A stretch of DNA of 64,000 bases from Legionellaceae bacterium. Its GTDB lineage: Bacteria > Pseudomonadota > Gammaproteobacteria > Legionellales > Legionellaceae. The DNA is taken from assembly GCA_029210085.1 (NCBI GenBank), contig JARGPP010000002.1, forward strand, positions 44,972-108,971. The letters run 5' to 3'. The position numbers and the translations under genes were made by a program. The notes below the pieces were generated by a model, which was given only the letters and a program-made list of their open reading frames with translations, was not told the origin of the DNA and did not search any database. Shown here in pieces: positions 8,102 to 15,942 of the stretch; the stretch's first letter is position 1; each line of letters begins with the position of its first letter.

Positions 8102-10251
8102 GATTCCACTCTCAATGCAGGACTCCTTTGCCGCTGATAATAAGCATGCATAAACGGCAATAAAAACAAAAGGCATAGCCCACCAAAAATACCAATTGGC
8201 CACCCAATAGGGCGATTCCATTCAGCACGTAATTGATTGCGAAGGGGGACATCAACGGCAATATATTTTAAAATATCACTCACAAGTGAATCTGATTTCA
8301 TTGGTGATGTCCACTGCTGGCTCAACATAATACTTTTACCATGCAAACCAAATATCCAAGGTACATCGTGGCGCAGATGCTCAAGCATTTGATTGATTAA
8401 TGCCTGACGCTCAGCATCATTAGCGCGATTTTTCATTTTTAAAAATAACCGATCATATTCAGCATTCTGATAATTACTCGAGTTCTCCCCACCATGAGGG
8501 TAACGTGCATTGGGGCCATAAAATAAAAACAAAAAGTTCTCCGGATCAGGATAATCCGCAATCCATCCCCAAGTAAAAATTTGTGCATTTCCTGTCTGAA
8601 TTTTTTCTTGAAAGCGATTAAAGTGTGTTGCACGTACATCAAGTGAAATGCCAATTTTACGAAACTGTTTTCGCATCCAATTTAATGCAGCTTTCTCTTC
8701 AGGACCTCCTGTCGCAGCCACATCATAATGTAAAATTAAAGCGCGTCCTGTTTTAGGATCTCGTCCACCGGGATAACCCGCCTCTGTCATCAATGCGCGT
8801 GCATCTTTAATTGGCCGACGCACAGGGCCATGACTACCCCACGTATAAACATAAGGATTAATGCCTGACTTTCCTTCTAAACTGCCAAAGACACTGGGTG
8901 GAATCGGTCCTTGAGCCGGTGTTCCTCGACCATTTAAAAAAATGGCGATGTTTTCCTCAAAATTAACCGCTAATGCAATCGCTTGTCTTAATTTTCTTGC
9001 TCGCTCACTTTTACCTCCCACAACGGGGTCAAGCATATTAAACCCAATATAGCGAATCATTGGTTCATTGACTTCCGTTAAACGAATTCCTCTCTCTTTC
9101 ATTTCAGGAGTAAGTACTGGCTCACCTTCACTGGTAATTTGAACAGCAGAATCAAAACTATCTGCTGTTAAACCAGAAAAATCAAAATAACCTTGCAAAA
9201 ATTTAATCCATCTAGGAATTGCTTCTTTTTCAAGGGTATACACTGCTTTATCAATAAACGGCATTATTTTTCCTGCATGTTTCAGATAACCTTGAGCCTT
9301 ATCATGCTCTGAGCCATTCATTGGAAAGTGCACTTCTCTATAATGTGGATTTTTTGCAAGCACCATACGACTACTGGGATCATTTTCAATCAACATGAAT
9401 GGCCCTGTTCCCACTGGGTACCACCCAAACCCTAAGTTACTATTGCGCATACTCGGCTGTGCATAAAATCTATCCGCCTCCCATGGAATGGGGGCAAAAA
9501 ACGGCATCGCAAGCCAATACATAAACTGAGAGTACTCACCTTTTAGCCGTACTTCATACGTATAGCTATCCAATGCATAGGCACCTTCTAGCGTATATTC
9601 TCGTAAATCTAAATAAGTCTTTGAATGTCCATTTTTAGGTAATTTATCAGCATAAGTATCAAACCCTAAAATATACTCAGCCATTAAACCATAAATAGGT
9701 GAATTAACAGCTGGATTCGCTAATCGCTTAATTTCATACACGTAATCCTCAGCAACCAGCTCCCGCGTTCCAACTGCTTTAAAATCGGATAAAACTTTAA
9801 TCCCTTGGCTATCCAAAAAACCAGGAGGCAATGGATAATATTGATAAGCACCTTCATCTGTTTTTGCAAAAGCTGGATGAGGTTGATAAAAAATACCGGG
9901 GGTTAGATGAATGGTATAAATACTTGCGACAACTTTTCCATTTTTAGTTTCATAACGAACATCAGGCAATGCTGTCACTGTTCGAGGAATCAGTTCATAA
10001 GGACGTTTAAGGTAGTCATATTGAAGCGTCGGCTCATAAATTTGCTCAGTAAACAATAATTCATTCACCACATACGAACGTGCCGGATCGAGTGTTTTAG
10101 GCTGCTCAGAAAAAGAACTATAATAAATGCGCTCTTTTGACTCACTTAAAGGATACGGATTATTGAGCACAAAGGTGCCCTCAGCATGCAGCAACACAGA
10201 AAAACCAAAGCAACAAAACAGCATCATGCCAAATCGTCTTAAGCCACGCAT
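8098..10251 (-). CDS. Extracellular peptide-binding protein (SBP family 5) with C-terminal membrane anchor
   Basis: Solute-binding subunit of the Yej-like importer. The 717 residues start with a signal peptide (MRGLRRFGMMLFCCFGFSVL) and then a family-5 binding domain, including SFSEQPKTLDPARSYVVNE near the N-terminus and a WGWIADYPDPENFLFLFY hinge-type motif near 570. Unusually for a Gram-negative periplasmic binding protein, the last 40 residues contain a strongly hydrophobic segment (IFGGLCLLFLLPFMHAYY) followed by a basic tail, so the protein is probably tethered to the inner membrane at its C-terminus. It is the first gene of the operon and runs by ATGA into the permease. The substrate is inferred to be peptides. 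Confidence 0.92.
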   Translation of the reverse strand: MRGLRRFGMMLFCCFGFSVLLHAEGTFVLNNPYPLSESKERIYYSSFSEQPKTLDPARSYVVNELLFTEQIYEPTLQYDYLKRPYELIPRTVTALPDVRYETKNGKVVASIYTIHLTPGIFYQPHPAFAKTDEGAYQYYPLPPGFLDSQGIKVLSDFKAVGTRELVAEDYVYEIKRLANPAVNSPIYGLMAEYILGFDTYADKLPKNGHSKTYLDLREYTLEGAYALDSYTYEVRLKGEYSQFMYWLAMPFFAPIPWEADRFYAQPSMRNSNLGFGWYPVGTGPFMLIENDPSSRMVLAKNPHYREVHFPMNGSEHDKAQGYLKHAGKIMPFIDKAVYTLEKEAIPRWIKFLQGYFDFSGLTADSFDSAVQITSEGEPVLTPEMKERGIRLTEVNEPMIRYIGFNMLDPVVGGKSERARKLRQAIALAVNFEENIAIFLNGRGTPAQGPIPPSVFGSLEGKSGINPYVYTWGSHGPVRRPIKDARALMTEAGYPGGRDPKTGRALILHYDVAATGGPEEKAALNWMRKQFRKIGISLDVRATHFNRFQEKIQTGNAQIFTWGWIADYPDPENFLFLFYGPNARYPHGGENSSNYQNAEYDRLFLKMKNRANDAERQALINQMLEHLRHDVPWIFGLHGKSIMLSQQWTSPMKSDSLVSDILKYIAVDVPLRNQLRAEWNRPIGWPIGIFGGLCLLFLLPFMHAYYQRQRSPALRVES

Positions 10252-10386
10252 TAAATCCCCTTATAACGAAGCCTGTTTATCATCGCTATAAATCCATCAA
10301 AAATCAATGTTTAATCTTTATTTGAAAATATAAGGAACAGATAATACACTTAAAAAACAATAGGAATACAAACAGGGATCAACTTC

Positions 10387-10515
10387 ATGAAGCACTTCAA
10401 ACTCATCTGTTTAATTACGCTCAATATAACACTCGTCAGTAGCCTAACCGCCTGTTGTAGCAACGAAAGTTTCAGCTTAAGTCCATCAAACATCATCAAA
10501 CTTGTAAAAACATAA
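10387..10515 (+). CDS. Small lipoprotein (42 aa)
   Basis: This short ORF encodes a lipoprotein signal sequence ending in a lipobox, LTAC, followed by CSNESFSLSPSN and a short tail. Processing would leave a mature peptide of only about 20 residues. An AGGG lies about 9 nt before the ATG. A second tiny lipoprotein gene follows 48 bp downstream. Function unknown; similar entericidin-like or lysis-type lipoproteins are comparably small, but no specific family match is claimed. Confidence 0.55.
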   Translation: MKHFKLICLITLNITLVSSLTACCSNESFSLSPSNIIKLVKT

Positions 10516-10530
10516 ATCAGTTAGTATAAT
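10502..10530 (+). promoter_or_regulatory. Sigma-70-type promoter for the second small lipoprotein
   Basis: TTGTAA (10502-10507), a 17-nt spacer and a perfect TATAAT (10525-10530). It overlaps the end of the first lipoprotein gene and lies 34 nt before the next ATG. Confidence 0.5.
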
Positions 10531-10563
10531 TAAGAAACATAACAACAGTAAATAGGATGCTTT

Positions 10564-10716
10564 ATGAAAACCGTGCGATATCTTTGTTTGATAGGTGTTT
10601 GTTTTGCATGTTTAGCCGGATGTTGCAACAGTGACATGTCTTGCGCGAATTTAAGTACTGTAGGTTGTTGCTCAAGTTGCGATTACTGCTCAACCAGCCA
10701 AAATATGTGGTATTAA
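10564..10716 (+). CDS. Small cysteine-rich lipoprotein (50 aa)
   Basis: The ATG at 10564 is preceded by AGGA. The product has a hydrophobic signal sequence and a lipobox LAGC at residue 20. The mature part, about 31 residues, contains seven cysteines including the lipidated one, as CC, single C, CC, then two more C spaced by two residues. This pattern suggests metal binding or multiple disulfides, though no family is recognised. It has its own promoter-like sequence and sits convergent to uspA with a 5-bp gap. Confidence 0.6.
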   Translation: MKTVRYLCLIGVCFACLAGCCNSDMSCANLSTVGCCSSCDYCSTSQNMWY

Positions 10717-10721
10717 ACAGC

Positions 10722-11147
10722 CTAGCGCTGAGTGCGTAACGTTAACACATCACTTGGCGCATGCTCTACCAAGCTGCGTGCCGTAGTTCCTAAAAGTTCA
10801 GACAAGTCATGAGGTCTATGACTTCCAATCACTAATAAATCACAGTGAAGCTCCGTTAACTTTTCTAATACACACTGCTTAACCGGACCTGTTTCAACAA
10901 ACAGTTGTGACTTAGGAAGGTGTAATGCATCACCTAAAACATGCATGACAATTTCTGCATCATCCTTTACCGGCGTACTTATCTCAGAAAAACCAAGTCC
11001 TTGTGATACTTGTAAACTGACTGGCGTCTCAATCACATGAATTAAAGAAAGCGATGCACCCAGTTTTTTAGACAACGCTACCGCTTGTTCGCAGAGCTCA
11101 AAGTGAGTTTCACTTAAATCCGTGGCATGTAAAATATGGGTATACAC
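10722..11147 (-). CDS. Universal stress protein, UspA family
   Basis: Cytoplasmic stress-response protein of the UspA fold. The 141-residue length is typical of single-domain members. The N-terminus YTHILHATDLSE matches the first beta strand and the conserved Asp. The C-terminal LVIGSHRPHDLSELLGTTARSLVEHAPSDVL corresponds to the family's nucleotide-binding G-2x-G-9x-G(S/T) region, though the glycine pattern is degenerate (GSHRPHDLSELLGTTA). The start is a GTG at 11147 with AAGGAG five nucleotides upstream. Monocistronic by spacing. Confidence 0.93.
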   Translation of the reverse strand: MYTHILHATDLSETHFELCEQAVALSKKLGASLSLIHVIETPVSLQVSQGLGFSEISTPVKDDAEIVMHVLGDALHLPKSQLFVETGPVKQCVLEKLTELHCDLLVIGSHRPHDLSELLGTTARSLVEHAPSDVLTLRTQR

Positions 11148-11319
11148 AGCAACTCCTTAAAAATCCTTTTAAATACTGTGAGTTAAGCATAGCATCAAAA
11201 CATATGATCTGCACAATCCTGCGCTCTAAATTTAAGGCAATCGTCTTTGCAAGCTGATACATCAACTCAGAATAATGTGTAGGTCTTAAATAGAGCAGCC
11301 TAAGAGAGTAAATTCCCCC

Positions 11320-11841
11320 TTAATAATTGGGCAAATCTTGTTGGCTTGACGATGTTGGATTTAAATAATTCTCTATTTTTTCTAATAATACATGTAAATC
11401 AGATATAGCAGCTTGTAATTTTTGAGGTTCTTGAGGGCCTTGAAAAAAATAATGCTCCCGACTCCGATGAGGGCTTATCCATCCCGCTGACAAGAAATCA
11501 AGTGCCGCACGCACTACTTTTTCAACCACATATAGTGCATAACTCACCACATCAGACACCGTGTGACAATCATCCCAACTTTTAAAGGGTGATGAGTTGA
11601 ACCGGCGCAATGAGCCTAAAATCTCACTTAAATTAAATTTCGACGCTGTAATCACTGCTTCGTCATCAAGCTCTATCCATGAAGGTTGAGTCTCATCTCG
11701 TTTCAAAGCAAGTTCTGCTCGTAGGCAAACTTCAACGACCTGCTGAAACCTTTCCTCCCCTCCTAAAGCAAGGCGTAACCTAGCCAGCATCTCCCCCGTT
11801 TCTCGAATTAATTCTTTTTTATCACCCATTGAGTGTGCCAT
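11320..11841 (-). CDS. Orphan protein, short member of the tandem three-paralog family
   Basis: The 173-residue product starts at an ATG (11841) with GAGGAA six nucleotides upstream; the ORF extends seven codons further only through a TTG. Its C-terminal two thirds align by eye with the C-terminal domain of the next two genes: FKSW, then a Cys, SDVVSYALYVVEKVVRAAL, a short loop, RSREHYFFQGP, and a final helical stretch. The larger N-terminal region of the other two members is missing or replaced by a short helical segment. No known family or signal peptide. It is the last gene of the array and may be a truncated duplicate or a minimal version of the shared domain. Confidence 0.75.
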   Translation of the reverse strand: MAHSMGDKKELIRETGEMLARLRLALGGEERFQQVVEVCLRAELALKRDETQPSWIELDDEAVITASKFNLSEILGSLRRFNSSPFKSWDDCHTVSDVVSYALYVVEKVVRAALDFLSAGWISPHRSREHYFFQGPQEPQKLQAAISDLHVLLEKIENYLNPTSSSQQDLPNY

Positions 11842-11889
11842 AAACAGTTCCTCACTAAACAATTATCTTTTGTTTAATTATAGAACAAT

Positions 11890-13341
11890 TTATAGAGAAT
11901 ATTCTGGAAGAACCTCAATACATGGCATGTCATCACACAATTTCTTTTCTATTGCGTTTAAATCATTTTGAGCAGCATTAAACGCCTCAAAAATCAGTTT
12001 TTTAGGACCTTTGAAAAAATAATTTTCACGGGTAATACGTGCTTCAGGGGTGCTTGAGCAAATATGAATACACTCAAGGAGCCATCGCACAGCAGACTCA
12101 AGCACATACATCACATAACTTGCTACTTCAGATATTCCTTCGCACTCACTCCAAGACTTATATAAATCAACCGTACGCATGCCATCCAATAAGCGTTTCA
12201 AATTGGTTCGCGTTTGTCCCAGCACCACAGGCTTAGTATTCAAAACCGTCAATAAAACATCACAAGTCTGTAAAACCGGCTGAAAAGATTGTTCACCATC
12301 AGGAAGCACGTGTTGTAGACGTTGAATAGCTGCCTTTAAGTCAGCAAATAGAGCGCCCACTTGTTTTTTTTGGGCCTTTAACTGCTCAACTTCTTCACTA
12401 ATATCTGAGGATACTTTTTTGAAGTTCTCTTGATGCGCCAAAACCATACTTCGCATGCGTTTTAATAAATCAATTAATCCTGTATCAAAATCATTTTGAG
12501 CAACTTGCTCTAAAGCAAATAATTTTGTCTTAAATTGAGAGATATAATCATCCATCCTTTCTTCGGCTCGTGCATACTCTCCTCGCACCTCAATCCCAAC
12601 CCTTGTAATACACTCATCACATAAAGCACGTGCACTTAACGTATTTGCTAATATAGAGGAACCTTCAGCTGTACGCTGCTGTGCAAGAGGCGTTATTTGA
12701 TGATTTCGAAGATGCGTCAATGACGCATGAAGCGTTTGATATAACTGCTTTCTATTTTTACTTTTTCCACACATAATACGAAGTTTCTTAGCACCAATAT
12801 CATTGGAATCTCTCAATACATCAAAAACAGGTTGCTTTTGTAAGCGCACTTCATCAATCAGCTGTTTAAAACATGCCGCTATTTGACGTGCAGCATGTCG
12901 TTGTCGCTGCTCAGTCTCATTGACAATAGTCGTATCAACCAAGTTCTCGCCTTCTTTGATAAACAAGTCTGCATCATCAAAAGACACATACCGACTTAAA
13001 AACAAACGTACAATCATTTCAATATCAGTTGTTGGATTTTCTTTTAATCGGCTCATGACCTCTTCCAGCGTATGAGGAAGCACTTTTAGTGTAGGTGCCC
13101 GATTACGTTGGGGTACATCTTCAAGAACGGTAGACAATGCAGTTAAAGCACTCGCGTTCTTCTCCAAAAAAGAAGCAACATACAGAGCTTGCTTCGCTTG
13201 TTGTGCAGACCTTAAAGCCTCATGTTGCTCACTCACTTCCTCCCATTCAAGCTGAGTCACTGCATCTTGAGAAAACAGTGCTTCATCTTCGGCAGATAAA
13301 GCACCGGGCACATAACCTTCTGCAACCCGAAAACCTGGCAT
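11890..13341 (-). CDS. Orphan helical protein, tandem paralog 2 (483 aa)
   Basis: The start at ATG 13341 (MPGFRVAEGY) is supported by an AAGGGGGAT Shine-Dalgarno and by the matching MPTF start of the upstream paralog; the longer ORF to 13389 reads into the neighbour. The gap to the upstream stop is 1 bp, so the two genes are co-translated. The protein is predominantly alpha-helical with coiled-coil-like stretches (around 320-360). It ends in the shared domain LYKSWSECEGISEVASY ... RITRENYFFKGPKK. No signal peptide, membrane helix or catalytic motif is evident. Function unknown. It could be structural, a secreted effector, or a component of a self-contained three-gene system. Confidence 0.8.
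   Translation of the reverse strand: MPGFRVAEGYVPGALSAEDEALFSQDAVTQLEWEEVSEQHEALRSAQQAKQALYVASFLEKNASALTALSTVLEDVPQRNRAPTLKVLPHTLEEVMSRLKENPTTDIEMIVRLFLSRYVSFDDADLFIKEGENLVDTTIVNETEQRQRHAARQIAACFKQLIDEVRLQKQPVFDVLRDSNDIGAKKLRIMCGKSKNRKQLYQTLHASLTHLRNHQITPLAQQRTAEGSSILANTLSARALCDECITRVGIEVRGEYARAEERMDDYISQFKTKLFALEQVAQNDFDTGLIDLLKRMRSMVLAHQENFKKVSSDISEEVEQLKAQKKQVGALFADLKAAIQRLQHVLPDGEQSFQPVLQTCDVLLTVLNTKPVVLGQTRTNLKRLLDGMRTVDLYKSWSECEGISEVASYVMYVLESAVRWLLECIHICSSTPEARITRENYFFKGPKKLIFEAFNAAQNDLNAIEKKLCDDMPCIEVLPEYSL
12001..12190 (-). repeat. Duplicated segment, copy A (in paralog 2)
   Basis: This segment is nearly identical to 13438-13627 in paralog 1. Within it a tract of about 65 nt, roughly 12058-12122, shows no difference at all, including third codon positions, while the flanks differ about every sixth or seventh base. 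Confidence 0.75.
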
Positions 13342-13342
13342 A

Positions 13343-14812
13343 TTATCCCCCTTGCTGTAAAGTTTGATTGGCCTGAAAGTCACTTTCAATCTGACTTAAA
13401 TCTTTTAATGACGTATGAAATGCCTCAAAAACCACTTTTTTAGGTCCTTTAAAAAAATAATTTTCACGGGTAATACGCGCTTCAGGTGTACTTGAACAAA
13501 TATGAATACACTCAAGGAGCCATCGCACAGCAGACTCAAGCACATACATCACATAACTTGCCACTTCAGACAACCCTTCGCATTCACGCGAAGATTTATA
13601 TAAATCAACAGCGCGCATATTATCTAACAAGCGCTTCAAATTGATTTGCGTTTGCTCTAAGGCAACCACCTCAGCATTTAGAACCGTGAGCACTTCATCG
13701 CACGTTTGATGAACAAGGCTGAAAGATTCATCTGCTTCAGGGAGGTATTGCTGTACACTTTCAATGGCTCTTTTAAGTTGTTCAAGCAAAATATTTGCTT
13801 GCTGCAGTCCATCACCCGGTATTACTTCGGGAGCTGCTTCTTGTGTTTCAATTGCTTTTAATGCTCTGAACTGCGCCAATTCATCTCTAATATCAGTAGC
13901 AACCAGCTTAAGGTTATGCTGATGATGTGTTGTGGTTTCTTTGATAGCGGTCAGTATTGTGGCTAGTGGCATATCTGCTTTATTTTGGTCTAATAAAGCA
14001 TCTATATCACGTGAAAATTGTGCAAAAACCTGTTCTACTGGCTCTCGTCCATAAGTTATTTCTCCTTTGGGAACCACTAATACTGCCTTCATACTATCGC
14101 ACATCCTGCGTATTGCGATTGCCGCTTTTTGTTCCGCTGAGTTTGGACTTCTTTGATTGACCATAGGCGTGATATCCTGAGTGATATAGCCTTTTAATGC
14201 CTCTTTGTATGCGGTTATTAAGTTGCTTTCTTGATTCGTTTTTGCCTGAACACTTAACGCTAGATGAGACGCTAAAACATTTTTTTCAGCGAGACGTGCA
14301 CGAACAGGCTCATATGCCTGCTCAAGCGCTGTTATTAAAGGCCTAAATAATCGGGCTAACCCAACCACAAAATCTTGCTTCACTGTCGATGTAGAATAGA
14401 TGTCAGCGTCTAAGTTTGTTTCTTCTATTAGGGAGGGACTGCTTTTACCCCAGTCGGTATATAAGCTCATACAATATTCTACAAACGTGTGAACCTCAAC
14501 AGATTCTTCGCTTTCTAATCGAAGCCTAAGTCCTCTCAATTTAAGCGAATATCCACCCATAGTCGCTGAATTTTTTGTTTCAGGTAAATCAGCCACAGAA
14601 GCTGATAGCGCATTTAGCTCTGCCTCTTTTTCGTGCAAAAAATCAGCAATCAACTGCTTTTTATTTTCCATGAATGCTATTTTTGCAACATTCACGTTGC
14701 ATTCAGCATCTTCATATAAGGCTTGCTGCTCTACATGCTGAGTCACTAATGCTTTGTCTGCTTCTGATAATGGGCTCGGCTGGTAAGTGCCTGATGTTTT
14801 AAATGTCGGCAT
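13343..14812 (-). CDS. Orphan helical protein, tandem paralog 1 (489 aa)
   Basis: First gene of the three-paralog array. The ATG at 14812 follows AAAAGGAC. The product is mostly helical and resembles paralog 2 over its whole length: both start MP-x-F, have S-x-x-D-x-AL near residue 20, and share the C-terminal block with DLYKSSRECEGLSEVASY, ESAVRWLLECIHICSS and RITRENYFFKGPKK. The N-terminal and middle parts diverge strongly, whereas the C-terminal block is almost unchanged. No recognised domain and no export signal. A consensus-like promoter lies just upstream, so the array is probably one transcript. Confidence 0.8.
   Translation of the reverse strand: MPTFKTSGTYQPSPLSEADKALVTQHVEQQALYEDAECNVNVAKIAFMENKKQLIADFLHEKEAELNALSASVADLPETKNSATMGGYSLKLRGLRLRLESEESVEVHTFVEYCMSLYTDWGKSSPSLIEETNLDADIYSTSTVKQDFVVGLARLFRPLITALEQAYEPVRARLAEKNVLASHLALSVQAKTNQESNLITAYKEALKGYITQDITPMVNQRSPNSAEQKAAIAIRRMCDSMKAVLVVPKGEITYGREPVEQVFAQFSRDIDALLDQNKADMPLATILTAIKETTTHHQHNLKLVATDIRDELAQFRALKAIETQEAAPEVIPGDGLQQANILLEQLKRAIESVQQYLPEADESFSLVHQTCDEVLTVLNAEVVALEQTQINLKRLLDNMRAVDLYKSSRECEGLSEVASYVMYVLESAVRWLLECIHICSSTPEARITRENYFFKGPKKVVFEAFHTSLKDLSQIESDFQANQTLQQGG
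13438..13627 (-). repeat. Duplicated segment, copy B (in paralog 1)
   Basis: Counterpart of 12001-12190. It encodes the same C-terminal domain and contains the second copy of the 65-nt invariant tract, at about 13496-13561. Confidence 0.75.
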
Positions 14813-14855
14813 CTTTAGTCCTTTTAAAATACAATAAACGCGTTAAATTTGGTCA

Positions 14856-14884
14856 ATTATAATATACTATGGATTATTTGGCAA
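14856..14884 (-). promoter_or_regulatory. Promoter of the three-paralog array
   Basis: On the minus strand TTGCCA (14884-14879), a 17-nt spacer and a perfect TATAAT (14861-14856). Transcription would begin near 14848, about 36 nt before the ATG at 14812. It drives away from the divergent oxidoreductase/lpxB pair. Confidence 0.65.
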
Positions 14885-14973
14885 CAAATTGAAACGCTGC
14901 TCTGAGTCACCAAAAATTGCCATAACAACGATAAACTGTCATACTTCGTCCACTTTAAAACACCCCTTTTACT

Positions 14974-15942
14974 ATGAACCCTATTAGATGTGCCGTTATT
15001 GGCGTTGGTTACTTGGGCCGCTTTCACGCCCAAAAACTTCAAAAGCTTGAGAATGCCAAGCTCGTTGCTGTGTGTGATGTAGATAAAACCGTGTGTGAAG
15101 CGGCAACCGAAGCGTTTAATGTCCCTGCTTATCGTGATTATCACGAGCTATTCGGACATGTCGATGCCGTTTGTATTGCAGCAACAACCAACGCACACTA
15201 CGGCATTGCAAAAGACTGTCTTACACAAGGCATTCATGTACTCATTGAAAAACCAATTACAGAAACCGTTGAAGAAGCGAGAGCTCTCATTCAACTTGCA
15301 AAAGAACATGACGTTAAGCTTCAAGTGGGACATCTTGAACGTTTTAATGCAGCACGATTGGCACTTGATGAACATCTTGAAAAACCACTCTTTATTGAAT
15401 CACACCGCTTAGCGCCTTTTAACCCACGCGGAACAGATGTCAATGTTGTTCTAGATTTAATGATTCATGATATTGATATCATACAAACCATTGTTGACTC
15501 GCCCATCAAGTCAATCGACGCACAAGGCGCACCAGTATTATCACCCTCAGTTGATATTGCAAATGCACGCATTACATTTGAAAATAATTGCATTGCAAAT
15601 GTCACAGCAAGCCGTGTTAGCTTTAAAACAGAGCGAAAAACACGCATTTTTCAAAAAAACAGCTATATCTCCATTGACTATCAAGAAAAGAAATTTGCTG
15701 TTTTTACCAAGGGCGATGGTGAAATGTTTCCGGGTATTCCTAATGTTGCACGCCATCAAGCTATCTTTGACAAAGGGGATGCCCTTTTTGAAGAAATCAA
15801 AGCGTTTATTACCTGTATTATTGATGATACAACCCCATTAGTTACCGGTGAAGAAGGGCGTTCAGCTCTGTCAACAGCTGAAAAAATTTCAGCCTTAATT
15901 CATCATAACCTGACTGAACGACATGCCGAAGCTGAAGCCTAA
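14974..15942 (+). CDS. Gfo/Idh/MocA-family oxidoreductase, probable UDP-GlcNAc 3-dehydrogenase
   Basis: NAD-dependent dehydrogenase of 322 residues. The N-terminal Rossmann motif is GVGYLGRFHAQKL (residues 10-22), the family Lys-Pro motif is in IEKPIT (about 92), and VGHLERFNAARLAL and LDLMIHDIDII lie in the C-terminal domain. Family members encoded beside lpxA/lpxB oxidise UDP-GlcNAc at C3 (GnnA), and a GnnB aminotransferase then forms UDP-GlcNAc3N for lipid A with amide-linked chains. Here the stop codon lies 20 bp inside lpxB, which supports a lipid A role, but gnnB and lpxA are not in the window, so the substrate is inference. No clear Shine-Dalgarno is visible. Confidence 0.85.
   Translation: MNPIRCAVIGVGYLGRFHAQKLQKLENAKLVAVCDVDKTVCEAATEAFNVPAYRDYHELFGHVDAVCIAATTNAHYGIAKDCLTQGIHVLIEKPITETVEEARALIQLAKEHDVKLQVGHLERFNAARLALDEHLEKPLFIESHRLAPFNPRGTDVNVVLDLMIHDIDIIQTIVDSPIKSIDAQGAPVLSPSVDIANARITFENNCIANVTASRVSFKTERKTRIFQKNSYISIDYQEKKFAVFTKGDGEMFPGIPNVARHQAIFDKGDALFEEIKAFITCIIDDTTPLVTGEEGRSALSTAEKISALIHHNLTERHAEAEA

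Noticed and set aside
14857..15144. 95-codon minus-strand ORF opposite the start of the Gfo/Idh gene
   Set aside because: It is antisense to a well-conserved Rossmann-fold coding region and carries no recognisable protein motif.
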